From Epiperipatus broadwayi (taxonomy: Eukaryota > Onychophora > Udeonychophora > Euonychophora > Peripatidae): a stretch of 64,000 nt of DNA. Under the pieces are notes generated by a model. That model ran no database searches and was not told the origin of the DNA. It saw only the letters and a list, made by a program, of their open reading frames with translations. The stretch is from positions 7,559,244 through 7,623,243 of the forward strand of contig JAQFVV010012418.1 of assembly GCA_028023455.1 (NCBI GenBank), read 5' to 3'. A program made the position numbers and the translations under genes. The first letter of the stretch is position 1. Each line of letters opens with the position of its first letter. Below, piece after piece: positions 48,557 to 62,429 of the stretch.

Positions 48557-48576
48557 ACAAACATTTATATTAATAA

Positions 48577-50223
48577 ATGAGCATCATATGGGCAGATTAG
48601 AATTCATATTTTTAGGGTGTTCAAATTGTTTGGATCAATGCTTTATTCTTATTTTTTTTTCTACTATGCTACTAATCAATAATATTTTTCATTTATATCT
48701 TGGTATATTTAATTATATATTCCATAAACTGCAATATTTTTCTGTGCTGATTTAAGCTGTATAATTTCATTATGGAAGTTTTCTGCATAGAAATGTTTTA
48801 TTTAATTATGGCAACAATCTGGAATTAAAATGAAAAGTTTAGATAAACCAGGCTAAAATGAATGAAATGGAACCCATTTAAAGTGCCACTAAATGATTAC
48901 TATAAAAGGTTAGCAATGAGATCATAAAAAGTTAAAAGAAGATTCAATTCAGTCTTCCAACATCTAAATTGGATATTAATTTTGTATTTTCATTAAAAAA
49001 CATAATCAACTTTTTATATTTACACATTGTTACATTTACACAGTTTAAAAGTCATTTTACCCTTCTTTATGAGATAATGAGTATTATTATTTTTTTTGGC
49101 TAATTTATGTGTTTTTATGCTTAAACTGTTGATGTTTCAGTCATTTCTACATTATCTTCTTGATTCCTTTTTGTATATTACTGACAGTTTGCACATTCTT
49201 GGAATAAGTGTATACACACAATAATTTATAACATTAATCTTCAGAAATTACACTGTTAATTTTTTTTTCTAAATTAATTATGGAACTACAACAGTCTCTC
49301 ATTAACATTTGAATGGTTTTATTGATATGGAACTCATAAGAAGTTTGAATGCCAGATGGAATTGATCCTAGGACCTTATGTTCCAAAGTTTAATATTTTA
49401 TTCTTTCATTAAACCAGATATGAATGAGAACAATTTAAGATTGCTTTAATTTTAAAATTATATACATTAAGACATTAACAACACTAATTAATAAGAACAA
49501 GTGCAAACATTTTAGCATGTATGTGCAGCAATATATTTATACTGATGATAGAACTGAATTCAAAACTTATATGTATTAAGATATTATATTCTCTATTATA
49601 AAAATAATGATAATTAAGTTTGTAACTCTTTCAGCTTTACTTCTTTCCTTTTTATTTTATAATTCAATGCAGACCATAGTGCACTACAAAGAAAAAAATG
49701 AACTAACTATAAATTAACTGCAGCTTAGCCCTACTTGGTGATCTTTTCATACTTTTTGCAATGGAAAATTAATGATGATATGGCAAACAATGTAATGCCT
49801 AAGTGATATTTAATTCAAAATATTTATCTGAAAAAGATAGCAGCAACCATTTATTTTTTAATAGTTTCTAATTGATTTATTTATTTATTTATTTTTATTT
49901 TTATTATGGCTCATTGAAATCACAGCTAATGATAATATTGATATGAGAATCCATTAACAAAACTAGCAGACGTTGTTTTTGTTTACTCAGTAAAGACTAT
50001 TTAATCTAAAATAATTAGTGGAATCTTTTACTGAAACACATGAAATTATTCCTTTCCCTGAACAGTGTGGGACTCGGAAAATAAAAATTCATATACTTGA
50101 TTTGATTCCAGCTGAATCATATTTTTTAAAAAAACCCTATGTTTATTCAACAAAATAGAATTATTATTATCCTCTTATTATTTTAGTATTCAAATATCAT
50201 TTTACTTTTTGTATAACCTTATT
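48577..50223. other. AT-rich; possible SINE relic on the minus strand
   Basis: At 49325-49430 the minus strand has GGATCAATTCC in a B-box-like position behind AAGGTCCTA. Otherwise nothing was recognised. Confidence 0.4.
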
Positions 50224-50484
50224 AAAACAGGCAAAACTCTCCATATAGTAATGTCACTCAGTGCCAACCAGAGTAATCAATGGATGCCAGAACTGATGAA
50301 GGCTACAAGCCAGAAATATATTCAATGAGTAGGCACTATTTAGGGATTTTATGCACAAGTCTTCTGGCATCCATTGATTACTCTGGTTGGCATTGAATGG
50401 CACTACTATATGGAGAGTTTTGCCTGTTTCAGTAACAGTAATGTGCTAGCATAAGAAATAGTAATTATGTGATGTTTAGTTTTA
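50224..50484 (+). mobile_element. Fold-back family copy with partial hammerhead
   Basis: Arms of 30 perfectly complementary bases flank the centre (left ending ATGGATGCCAGAA at 50292, right starting TTCTGGCATCCAT at 50362). CTGATGA (50293-50299), stem II and GAAA (50313-50316) are present, but the CTAGTCTGGGG segment that contains the cleavage site is deleted. The outer tail is on the right side (ATGTGATGTTTAG near 50470). No clear flanking duplication. Confidence 0.75.
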
Positions 50485-51530
50485 TTTATTTTTTATTTGT
50501 ATTTGCTGTAACTCCCATTGTAACCTACCAAAAGAATCAAAATATTAAACATCCATTAATCATAGATTGTATCTTAGGAATCTGGCTAGATATCACATAT
50601 GAAATTATTTATTAAATAGTACATTAAGAGATCATTCTTTTAAAACTTTAAAGAAAATATATAGGAAATCAATTATTAAAAAGATAAAGTGTATTATAGA
50701 AAATTAAATTTCTGTATTTATAATGTATTTTTAACTATATTAATTTTATAATTGCATTAAAATTCTTTTATCCATAATCTGTTTTAACCATTACATTTAT
50801 ATATAATGATAAAACAACTTAAAATAATTTAAATTTTTCTTAAATTTATCTTAATTCTTTTTTAAAAAATAAATTGAAAGTAATTGAATTTCAGTTCAGT
50901 TATTTATCTATTTGCAAAAAATAAAAATAAATAAAATTCCTTTAAAAAATATAAATTTTATATTGAAATAAAATTCACGCAAATTCTTATGTATTTAAAA
51001 AAACTTAAATATCATTTATAGTCTGTCATTTTCCTTATAGAGGGCACAATTATTCACTTTATAAATATTGAACGTTAATGCAATTTTGTTTTGTTTTGTA
51101 AAAAAAAAAAAAAATCATCGGAAATACATCGAGGAAATGTTTGTTGATTAGATTTTTATAAGAGAAATATGATTTTCGTGGTGATTAGAAAAGTACTGGA
51201 TAAGATTAAATTAATGAAAAGCAAAAATATCTATTGAAAAGGCGTAATTGTAGTACAACTGTAAAACAAATAAGTGAACGAGAGAGATACTATGGTAGTT
51301 TTGCAATGGCATTCATTTTTTTAAAAAATATTTGAAAATTTGCAAAGATTATGGACATAAGATTTCATTTTTATTAAAACTAATCCACCTTAATTGTTTA
51401 AGATTTTTAAAACATTCTAAATTTATGACATTTATATCAAACGAAACTGCATATATCTACTCATATATATTCACATCAGTTCTGTTGTCTGCTTATATGA
51501 CATCATGCAATGCTATCTTTGATTTTTTTC
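50485..51530. other. AT-rich, nothing recognised
   Basis: No coding or element signal was identified. Confidence 0.5.
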
Positions 51531-51534
51531 TGTT

Positions 51535-52070
51535 ACAAAGATTTTTTTTTTTCTGAAAGATTTCAATATCTTGCCTAATATATGTTCTCCATTACATTCT
51601 AATTTCAGCCATACTCTAAGCATAAAAGTAATTGGTGTTGTACCTTAAGATGTTTTTAATACAAGCTTTATAACAAGAACAAGATTTCCTCCTATATCTT
51701 TACAAATGTAGATTCAATTCCATCATCATTTCACAATCTGAAGAAACATACTTAATGATCTTGTGATTTTGCAATCATACTTTGATAATTTATGGAGCAT
51801 TCATAAACAAAAAAATTTCAATATTTGTATATTGCATTGATAATAAGATCATGTATAATTTCTATATAAAACTGTCAAAAAACAGTCTTATATGTAGCTA
51901 ATTTAATAGTTATATCACTATGATTAAATACCCTGTTTTTGAAGTGTTTAAGTTTAGCAGCAGCACCCTTTAACATGGAAATCCACCTTTCTAAGTTATT
52001 AAAGTATTTAAAATTATGTAATCTACAACTTGATAACATCCAAGCCAGATGTTGTTGATGTTGGGTTTTT
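51535..52070 (-). pseudogene. Decayed LINE fragment, RT end to C-terminus
   Basis: On the minus strand, near 52010-51880, a frame reads LERWISMLKGAAAKLKHF then NRVFNHSDITIKLATYKTVF, matching the LINE segment that precedes the conserved ETWT motif. Near 51590-51540 it reads IRQDIEIFQKKK, like the fragments at 31.5 and 55.35 kb. Frames between are broken. Confidence 0.55.
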
Positions 52071-52585
52071 TTTTCATCACTGTCTAGAAAAACATCTGAG
52101 ATATTTAATTATTGGTTAATAAAAAAAAAATCTTTATAAATTGCATTCAAAACATTAAGAACATTTTGTAAATCTAGCAAAAATAATGCTTGGATGAATG
52201 TATTATATATTAGGAGATAAGATGACTTTCTTATTTGCATTTTTAGTTGAATCAAATTAAAAATTTCACTATTAAATTTAAATCACATTGTGATACGTGC
52301 TTCATGAATCTGCATATAATGTTTCAACAGTTTTATACTATCATGTCTGCATGATATGAGAATATATCAAAGATATACAAATATTTTCAAACATTGCCAC
52401 AAGTATTCTTGACTAAATTAATCAAATGTTTTGACCAGATCAATTAAAGCAATATATATCACTTTTTTTCATAATCTTTTTCTTTTTACATTTTTCTGGC
52501 AAGAAAAATTTGTTTTTGACTATTTTCTCTAATAACTACTCATCCAATAACAAGAAGTAATCTATTTAATAAAATTCTTGTATTT

Positions 52586-52782
52586 AGAGCTTGCAAATAA
52601 GCTCTTAACAAGCTTTGCAGAATATCTCCAGACCTGTTTTCACTACTGGCTTCCTCAGTGAGGTGCTAGGATATTCAAGCATTAGATATTAAGAGCTTAT
52701 TTGCATATTCTATATATAACATTTGTAATACATGCTTGTTAAATTAGGTCATGTGACATATGACTAGATTTCTTTGTAATAG
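52586..52782 (-). mobile_element. Diverged hammerhead-bearing element
   Basis: Flanked by AATTCTTGTATTT (52573-52585) and AATTTTTGTATTT (52783-52795), a 13-bp duplication with one difference. It contains a perfect 17-bp inverted repeat, TGCAAATAAGCTCTTAA at 52592-52608 and its complement at 52689-52705. The minus strand has a hammerhead-like motif; the plus-strand end resembles the GGGTCATGTGATCTATGAC end of the 434-bp repeat. An old relative of that family with an inverted junction. Confidence 0.6.
52625..52664 (-). ncRNA. Hammerhead-like motif, degenerate
   Basis: On the minus strand: ACCTCA, core CTGAGGA (52652-52658), a poorly pairing stem II, GAAA (52638-52641), a short spacer, GTC (52631-52633) and TGGAG. 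Core bases are in place, but stems I and II are imperfect, so it is probably dead. Confidence 0.4.
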
Positions 52783-52795
52783 AATTTTTGTATTT

Positions 52796-54824
52796 TTGCT
52801 GAAATAGATAAATAATATCCTATGATAATTTTTTCATGTCTTTTAAATTTCATTTAGAATTCTTAAAATAATTTATTTTATTCCAAAAAAATTCCAATAG
52901 TTTGCATCAAAAATATTTCCACCACTTTAAAGCTTCTTCATGGATCCCATCAATATTTCCAGCCTTTCTATTTTCAAGATTACAATAAATTGTTTCGATC
53001 TTCAAAATGAAAATATATTTTCAACTATAAATGGATCAACAGAAACATAATAATATGTGTTTTTGTGTAATATTGATTTTTATTCTAACTCTTAACTAAT
53101 GCAGTTATTTGAAATCCTGCATCATAATTGAAACAAAAAATTTAAATTATCCTCTCCACCTATTCAAATACCATTATTAGTATACAAAAGAAAAGCATAA
53201 TTTGACTTAATAAAATTATTGTTTTTTAGATGTGTATATTATTTCAAGGCATCAAAAAGGGTCATAGGTGATCATAATTAACAAATTGTGTGTTTATTTT
53301 GCAGTTTTAATTTATCAATCATTTTTAATTCTTTTTGTCAGTCATTAAACTTTTCTCTTTAGATCCTTATATTACTTATGTAGCTCCACATTTATTTTAT
53401 TATCAATCCAGCAGAAAAGGTTGTATTTTCTTTTTAAATAAGTCAAATAATAATATAATCATTGTATATAAAACTATCAACATTTTTAATTTTTAATTAA
53501 TCCTAAACCCGACATGTTTCCACAATATATCTGCAAGAAATTTTCATGCTTTAGCAGGATGATTAACTTAAAAATTCAAATGTACAATTTTTAATGGTTA
53601 ACAATTGTTGGCATTTATCAATGCAAATGTAATTGCTTCTAAAAAAAAAAATTACATTTTTTACTAATATATTTTAGGGGAAATTTGTTTTTAATATCAG
53701 TATAATTTTACCTTTGAAATATAGTCATTCTATAATCTACTCAGAAATGTGTCCATAAGTGTTCATGCATTATTAATATTAACGTTACTATCTGATTTCT
53801 AGCTACATTAATATCTTACAGTAATTCAAACTACAGTAATATCCTATAATAGTAGCACTCTTTTATTAGCTTTATAAAAGAAAAATCATGTCGATGACTG
53901 ATATTGTTCAATGTAGTCGGAAAAATAGCTAGGAACTATTCAAAAATAAAAATAAGCCATCCACAACAACATATTACAAGTTTAGTAGGAGATTAGAATA
54001 AACAAATATGAAATTTTATTTTAAATAAGTTTATTTATAAAGTTTTTATCTTTCTTGATTTCATTATATATACAAAATGAGAAATAATTTTCTTATATTT
54101 AATTCACACATGTATCTTGCTATTAATACAAGTTTTATTAGGAGTCTTGACATTAGCAAATTTCATTCACTGATCAAATGTTATTATTTCTAAGAACATA
54201 CATTAGTTAATAGAAGTCTAATTTTTTTAAATACACATGAATTGTGGAAACTGTGGGCAGGATTTCGTATATTTTGTAAATGAACATTTTGAAAGCTTAT
54301 TTCCCTTACTTATCATAAATAATTGGCTTGACAAACAGATAGAATTATTGTGAATAATAAAGAGAAATTTCTAAAAAAAAAAAAATGAAAAATACTACTC
54401 CTATGAAGGCTAAAGCAATTTGGAAGAAGTGAAGATCCTACCAGTAGTATTGTTTTTTAAATGAAATCATTAATTATAACATGATTTTAAATTATTTTTT
54501 TTTGGCAGAAAGGATGAGAATTTTAAAGTTGTCAGGACTAGTTCTTTGGAAGAAAAAAACATACCCACGAACCAAAAAAATAATACTCAATAGTAATACT
54601 ATTTTTAATCTCTTTAATTTTGTATAAAGTATTAATAAAATTATTAATAAATAAACAATCAATAATATAACTGTGGTACACTGATATAATTTCTGGTTCA
54701 TAACTATATAATAATATTAATATGCACTTTTCAATAATAATAAAAAGAGTTTATATTATTTATCAGCAAAGAACTCAGTCCTCATATTACCATTATTATG
54801 AAGTGCTGTTATATAATATAATGA
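52796..54824. other. AT-rich, nothing recognised
   Basis: No gene or element was recognised on either strand. Confidence 0.5.
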
Positions 54825-55330
54825 TTGCAAGTTCATTATTTTGAGGTTATTTCAATTTTTTTAACACTATTCTTCATAATCATTTTATTTGTTGTGAAAA
54901 AATTTAATAGCATCAGCTCATCGGAGATAATGAATCCACTATCAGCATTTATATATAGGATATATGAGCACAAACTTTTACACGACCCAACATTCCCCAC
55001 TCTATCTCATAACACTGATACACTTGAACACATATATGTTGAAAAGATATAAATAATCACCAATTTACGAATTTCATGCTAAACCAGCAACATCAGTTGG
55101 TCCAGATTATCATCTTTACACATATATATGCAATTAGTGCTCAGATATATATTAAGATAGCCAATCTTCGTACTTTAATGAGCAGGCTTCAATCCACTCC
55201 ACACTCCAACTCTTCAACCGTTCATCCAATTGAAAATCTGATGATGGAATGCTCAACAGTCACCCTGAGGTCGAGATTCTCGTCACAGCGTATTCGTTTA
55301 TTTTATTTATTTATTTATTATATTCGGTAA
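54825..55330 (+). pseudogene. Conserved coding block 2 (homologue of 30378-30601)
   Basis: 54825-55052 is a 75-codon frame with a hydrophobic stretch near its start, then IYRIYEHKLLHDPTFPTL and HNTDTLEHIYVEKI. From about 54930 it aligns in frame with the block at 30.4 kb. A 2-nt difference puts the continuation (NNHQFTNFMLNQQ and on) in another frame, open to 55330 and notably less AT-rich, with STPHSNSSTVHPIENLMME. The first half resembles a LINE RT C-terminus without its Cys residues; the second half was not recognised. Confidence 0.4.
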
Positions 55331-55334
55331 TGCT

Positions 55335-55640
55335 GATTTTTAACTTCTTGTGTAATAAACTTTCTTTTCTGAAAGACTTCAACACTATGTCTTGAATATT
55401 AGTCAGTTATATTTTATTCTCAATCATACCTTCCCAATTAAAACCATCATCATTACTTTTTTTTATAGTACCTTTGAAATAAATTTTATAACATAAATAG
55501 AATTTCATTTCTATAAAAAACCTTTTTTTTTTTTTAAAGAAGTCACTCATTATATATTTTACATATCCAGTCCAGCATCATTGTGATTTTGCAATAGTAA
55601 ATACTACATTATCACATGATATGGTTTGTTATTAACTTAA
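55335..55640 (-). pseudogene. Decayed LINE C-terminal fragment
   Basis: The minus strand has a broken version of the RQGVEVFQK motif near 55390-55340, and the plus strand shows GTGATTTTGCAATAGTAAA near 55590, shared with the LINE fragments at 37880 and 51765. No open frame remains. Confidence 0.4.
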
Positions 55641-56869
55641 AGCAGAACTTTTGATTCTTTTTTGAATCCTGAAAGAAACTATGCAAGGCAAATGTCTAAT
55701 GTCTATTCCATATATTCTTGTTATTATCATTCTAATATATTCTGTGATTATATATATATGGTAAGTGAGCACGAATGGGGTGCTCATTACCGCACATCCA
55801 AGATAGTCAGGTGACTGGCCTTTTACTTCTGAATTTAAGATGAGGAAACATTATAATCTCTCTACACAGTTAGTAATTGAAATATCAATTTAATTTTCTT
55901 AAGGACAGAATGAATGAGTATGTGAATAAATTTTATTAATTAATATTTGCAAACATGGCAGCTAAAACTAAATTACAGTTATTATTTTAGGAGGATGTAG
56001 GGTCACCAGCCAAGATAAAACAATTGACAGATGAAGACAGAGCATACTAAGAATCATCTGATTGTAGATATATGCAGCTATTCAATAATGAACTGAAAGT
56101 TAAGGAAGATTGTAAAAATTGGAAAGAGAACTGATTAATATTAAGTGAAATGTTGTTGGACTTTATGAAGTTAAAACAATATTGGAAGCACAGCAGAGTG
56201 GGATTCATTATAAATAAAAAATGGAAGAACAATATTGTAATGATTCATGGTATATTTATGGAGGTTGGCAAACCTTATCTTTGAAGGGTTAGATATTAAA
56301 TTTTTAAAAGACTTTATGATGTAATTTAATCACTAGAGATGTTACAATCAGATTGCATGAATGGAATAAAGTTTATAAAATTGTAAGAAAACTTTTTTTA
56401 TGAATACTTTTATGAAATTACAAGATAATTATGATCTTTATGCTAAATTTTTTGCTGTCTGTATGTGCAATTTTTAATATTTTCTTTCCATTATCTCCCT
56501 TTTATAAATGTTACATTCATTTAGCTTTGATCTATTTTGAATTAAAACTAATGTAAGTTATTCATCTTTTGAGGTAAAATAAGAAGATTTTTATGTTTTG
56601 TCTATACTAAAACGAAAAATTAATTTTCTTTGTGCTAATGGATTTTTTTTAAGTTCAACTTTCTGGTTGCCAATATTATCTAATCAGAAAATAACTTTTT
56701 TGCTTCATTTGTTAATTGTAATAAGATTAAAGAATGCTTTACTTCATTTGTCAATTACATTTTCATTCAAAGCACCGCAACATGACATGGCAAGATAAAA
56801 ATCATCTGATGAACCAGATATGGTTTGTGAGCTATAGTTTTGCCTGCCTTTGATATATTAGACAGAATG
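55641..56869. other. AT-rich, nothing recognised
   Basis: Possibly decayed coding sequence near 55990-56270 (purine-rich, broken minus-strand frame), not assigned. Confidence 0.4.
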
Positions 56870-58436
56870 GCAGTATTAATTATCAATTTAATGAGAAGAT
56901 ACTATATGCAGATAATTCATATTTATGTCTTAATAAGTTTTCATTTTAATTAAGAAGTAGGGAATTTTTATATGAATGTATAAAATGCTTATGGTCAGCC
57001 CAAACAAAAGTTTAAATTAACATGGGAGATTTTAATGCCTGGATTAGAAAATGGTTGGAAGATGAAAGTGCTGTAAATAATATTGGTTATGGTGACAGAA
57101 ATAACAGAGGATACAGACTTATAGAGTTCACAGAAAAAGAAAAATTGTATTTTATGAAGCCTTTTTTTTTGTTGTTGTTGATAAAATAGTATCTAGAATT
57201 GGACATAGAAACATCCACATGAAGTTGTATGGGATTGAATTATATTTTGATTAAAAGAAATGAGATATTTTAGAAGTATAATATTCTTAATAGTTTTATC
57301 ACAGGATGATCATTGATTTGCAATGTAACAAAAATGCTACTGCAAAGCTAGAGAAACAAAAATTATTAAGACAGTATTAATAGTTGATATTTTTAACCTT
57401 CAGATATACTTTAATAAATTTAAATAAAACTTTGCAAATTATTTTTAAAAAATAATAAACTTTGAAAATAGTTCATATTTGATTGAAATCAATAAAAGGA
57501 TAAGTGATAGTCTACTAAGAACTACAACAAAGATAACTGTACAAAAAAGCAGCAATTCACCAGTAAATTTCCAGATAATACAAGACAAATTATGAAGAAA
57601 AGAAGGAGGAATAGATTTTTTTTTGAATGATCAGTTTTGTAAAATAATATGAAAAAATGTTAATAATGATATAACAAAATATAATTGTAAATTAGCAAAG
57701 AAAGTTACTGAAAAAAATTAAAAAAAAAAAAACAACAACTTTAAAACACCATCTTAGTATTGGTAGAAAGTTTATTTCTGCATTAAAAAGAAAAGATGGA
57801 ACTATTACTAAAAAGATAGGTGATATTTTGAAATATGTGCAAGAAATGAGACATGCAACTAAATCTGTGATTAAGAAGAAAGCTTGAGAAAATGATGGGA
57901 TAAATTGTTGGAATAGCTGTACACCAAATGCCAAATCATAAATATATACCAGAAATTGTAGAGAATGCAATAGTAATAATGATATTTAAAAAGTGTAATT
58001 AAAGAAGATAGTAGAAGTTACAGACCTATCAGTCTTCTATCAGTTCTATACAAAATCTTTACCAAGATAATTACAACTTATTTATGATGAACTTTGAATT
58101 CTAACCAACCCAAAGAACAAGCTGTATTTAAAAGTGTTTTTGGCACAGTGGTTAGCAACAAAATATTGAGAGAAGCTATAAAACTGAACAATGAACATAA
58201 GTTCTCATTGTGCTTTGAATTTATAGATTATGAAAGATATTTAGTTTTATAAACATTTCAATAACATTTAAAACTTTGAATCATTAGAATGTAAATGCAA
58301 TTAATAGTGTCATATTCTGAAGAACCCTTAGCAGTGATTAGATTACACAGTCATATTAAAAATATTAACAGTGAGAAAAGTGTACAACAGGATGATTCCA
58401 TATCTCTAATATTTTTTACAGCTATTATTTGGTGTA
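56870..58436 (+). pseudogene. RTE-like LINE with endonuclease remnant (copy C)
   Basis: Starts in the AP endonuclease: MGDFNAWIRKW near 57031 (GDFN motif), then GYGDRNNRGYRLIEF, characteristic of RTE/BovB-type endonucleases. A decayed linker and RT follow (KAXEND-like site near 57885, EQAVFKS near 58120, a motif A remnant near 58225). It breaks off near 58436, just before motif C. It has many stops and indels and is the oldest-looking copy. Confidence 0.65.
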
Positions 58437-59639
58437 TTATTTTTTTTCTTTATCTTCTACACATTGATTATTAACAAATATAATTAATAACTCCTTTTTA
58501 AAAAAACTTTCTTCACTGGAAACATATTGTTTCTACAAATAATTTTATTTCTTTTTTTGCATTCAATAGACACAGAACATAAATTTAAAAAAGATAATAT
58601 AAAATAATAATAAAAGAAATAGAAAATTTGAAAAAGCTATATTAATTTCATTAATTTTCTCGATGCATTTTGTATGAGAAATCACAATATTCAATTCATT
58701 ACTTACTGACAGAAATTGTTAACATTTTTTTAATTATAATAAAAATTGTATTTATTTAATTTTAATATTTTGATTCCAAATTTTTTATAGATGCCAGGAT
58801 AATTGAAAATGCATCAATTTAAAAGACATTTAAACTCCAACTTGATGGATTTGTATTTTTCTTTGAAAGTCTTGAACTTTTTTAAGAAAATATTTTGAAT
58901 GTCTAAAAATTTGATTTTTTTAAGAAAATTTATTAAGATTCATGATTTTTTGGGCAATAATTATGTAATAATTATTAAAAATCAAAAATATATATTATTA
59001 CATATTTATTTTGTATGTAAATGTTTGATTTTTAAAAATAAATGGTTATATTTTTCTGCAAATTATAGATATGGCAGCTACAAGTTGTTTGTTAAACATC
59101 ATTTCTAACAGTCTGTTAGAATATATAGAAATACTATAAAAATTATTAAATTTTAAACTTTTAAAATGTATTTCGATAGATTTATCCAAAACTGATATTT
59201 ATTTATTCATATTTTACAAACAAATATCAAATAAAAAAGATTTTTTTTATTTTCTGAAATGAAACTGCTTCTCTTTATGATTTATGATGAAAAGCATTTA
59301 TTGTTTTGATTATGATGGAAGTTTTTCAATATTTTCACAAATCAAATAGGATTTTTTAGAATCTATTTTATTTTCAACCCAAAATATCGATCAAATGAAA
59401 ATAAAATTTATTATATTTTGATAAATAATAATGGTTTAATATTAAAATTAACATTGAAAGCTTACAGATAATAAAATAATTAAAACTGTCATAGTCATAG
59501 TGCAGTATAAATGGATTAATTAAAAAAATTAACTCAAGTTTAAGTAAAGACTTGGGTATAAAAACTTTACTAACATAATAAAATAAAGAATAAAATTGAT
59601 AATAATGTAAACTAAAAAGTAAATAAATACAAAAAAGTA
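58437..59639. other. AT-rich, nothing recognised
   Basis: Separates two RTE-like copies. No element signal was seen. Confidence 0.5.
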
Positions 59640-62045
59640 TTAAATATTAAATGCAGATGATTGAGGTTTATGTCCAATAAGTTATCATTGTGATGACAAA
59701 GTAATGAATTTTTATATGGATATACAAAATACTTTTGATCAGACAAAACAACGTTTTAAAATTGACATGGAAGACTTTATTGCTAGAAGTGGTAAATGAT
59801 TGAAAGGTGAAAGTAATGTAGATAAATTTAGTGATGGTGATAGAAAATCATACACTTGTGAAGTTTACAGAAAAAGAAAAACTTTATATTATGAATTTTT
59901 TTTTTTTTTTTTTGGAAAATGTTAAACAGAAATAGACACGGAAGCATTCAAATGAAGATATGGCAGAAATGGATTATACTTTGATTTAAAAAAAAATATG
60001 TATTTCAAGATTGTAATGTTCTTAATAAATTCAATCCAGAAAATGATTATTGATTAGTGAGATACAATGTACATGGTAATGTAAAACTAGTGAGACAAAA
60101 ATTATTAAGAAAAACAATATTTACAGTTGATATTCCTAATCTTCAGAAACATTCTAATGAATTTAAATTAGAACTTACAAATCGATTTCAAGTATTAGTA
60201 GATTTTGAACATGATTCAGATTTGAATGAAATTAATAGGAAAATAACTGATACACTTTTAAAAACTGCAACAAAGATAGTTTGTACAAAAAAGCAGCAAT
60301 TGACTAACAAAATTTCTACTGAGACAAGACAATTTATGAAGAAAAAAAGAATATGAAAATATATAAAAATGATGCCTTAAGAAAGATTGAATATTTCAAA
60401 TTGTGTAATGTGGTGTGAAAAAGAATTGATAATGATATAAAAACATATAATTGTGAATTAGCAAGGAAAACTGTAGAAAAGAATAAAAATCTTAAGAATG
60501 TAAAACAACATCTTGGTATTTGGGAGGAAACTTATTTCTGAAATAAAAAAAAAAGATGAAACTATAACTAAAAAGAGAACATGAAATGTGTAGAAGAGTT
60601 CTATCAAGAATTATATAGCAATAAAAAACAATGAAAAGTATCACCTACAACTATTATATCTTCTGAATTTCCAGGATTTTAAATGAAGAAGTAAGACATG
60701 AAATTAAATTTATAATGGTGAAGCTCCAGATAGTGATGGAAGTGCAATCGATATCTTAAAAGAAGCAGATAAAGAAATAGAAAAATTGTGATAAAGTAAT
60801 ATATCAAATGTCTAAATGATAAAGATGTATCAGATGATTGAAATAATGCAGTATTAATATTAATATTTTTTAAAATGTGATAAAGAAGATATTAGAAATT
60901 ACAGGCATATCAGTCTTGTTTTAATTCTATATAAAAGTTTTGCCAAAATAATTACAATTTATCTGCAGCAAACTTCGGATTTTAACCAGACATAAGAACA
61001 ACCTGGATTTAAAAGTCATTTTATATTACAGTGGATTGTATCTAAGTATTGAGAGAAGTTATACAAAGAACCAATGAATATAAGTTGTCATTATGCTTTG
61101 GGTATGTAGATTATGAAAAAGCATTTTATACGCATTCTTTGAGTGATTAAAGCACATCAAGGTATAGACACAGGATATTGTCATATTCTGAAGAATGTTT
61201 ATCTAAATGTAACAGCAATGATTAGATTACATAATGAGAATTGGAACATTGAGAAGAGTGTATGACAGAATGACTCCATATCTCCAAAACATTTTATAGC
61301 AGTTGCAAGAAGTATTTTGTGAATTAAAATGGGAAGTTGAGAGAGCATAAATAAACAGAGATTATTTAAATCATCTAAATTTTTCAAATGATAGAATTGA
61401 TTTTTCTTTTCCAGATAATGCTTCAAAACTTCTGGAAACTTTGCAAGTTATCAGATGAAAGTAAGAAAATAGGACTCAAAGTAAATGCTAAAAAGACTAA
61501 AATAGTGTTCAATGGATTTTCTCAAGAAAATAAAGCTCATCAATGATAAGTTAGAAGGTAACATTAATCATAAAGTTAAATTTGAATACAGTGCTTTTGG
61601 TAGAAATAATTTAATATTTAAAGGAAATATGACTGTCTGTATAAAAAGGAAGGTTTTTTTAATAAATGTGTGTAACCAATTTTTACTTATGCATCTGAGA
61701 CTTGGACACTCAATGAAGGAATAACAAAAAAAGATCCAGACTGAAATACACAGGTGAGAGAACAAACAGTTATTATTTACATAATTGAAAGAATTAAGAG
61801 ATTGGAGTTGGGCTGTACATACTGTTAGAAGAGATGATAATAAATGGACAATTGAAATCTTAAACGGAATTCCAAGAGATTATATAAGACTAGATTGAGA
61901 CCACATGTGAGATGGATGGATAAAATAAAGAAGGGTGCAGGGATGATGTGGAGAAGAGAAGCTAGAGATCAAAAAAGAATTGAACTTGGAGAGACTTTTA
62001 TCCTGCTGTGAATCGATAATGGTTGGAAAATGATGATGATGATGA
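59640..62045 (+). pseudogene. RTE-like LINE, longest copy (copy D)
   Basis: Decayed endonuclease from about 59650 (EVYVQ, FYMDIQ-like strings, an altered GDFN region near 59770), a 99-codon open linker (60057-60356) with RFQVLVDFEHDSDLNE that matches copy A at 14822, then RT traces: EEAGFKSHF-like near 61005, motif A near 61115, and the motif C position as FSND (61381-61392). The C-terminal TWTLNE-like and RRDDNKWTIEI strings lie near 61706 and 61830. It ends in a (GAT)n tail at 62028-62050. Many stops. Confidence 0.75.
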
Positions 62046-62429
62046 TGATACTTGGTTCCAAAAATGAACACAAATTTATAATATAGAATAGAAATAATTT
62101 AAATTTAAAAGTTTTGATAGTTGGCAAAAAATTTAAACCATGAAATAAAAATGAAAAATACAAATTTAAGATGAATATAATTATGAAGACACGTATAATA
62201 TGAATGAAGTATGTTTAGATATAATTGTAATATAATGTACCATTTTTATATAATCATATGCCTTTAAATATTTTGTAGTTCTGATAAAGACTTCTAGGCA
62301 ATTAAAATTGTAAAAAAAAAAAAAGGTATTTGAAGAAACGTTATGTCTGCGTTGAAGAACGTATAAAAGAAATGAATTATTCTTTAAACTTTTTACAACA
62401 ATTTTACAAGTAGTATTTTATTTAAAATT

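Noticed and set aside
50293-50365. A hammerhead with a 30-bp stem I and GTC just before the right arm in the 50-kb fold-back copy
   Set aside because: Comparison with the 42-kb copy shows that the real cleavage segment is deleted; the stem and the GTC come from the family palindrome, and no stem III can form.
41965-50484. Fold-back copies as DNA-transposon MITEs
   Set aside because: Target duplications of 14, 16 and 14 bp vary in length and are longer than those of known cut-and-paste superfamilies, which favours target-primed retrotransposition.
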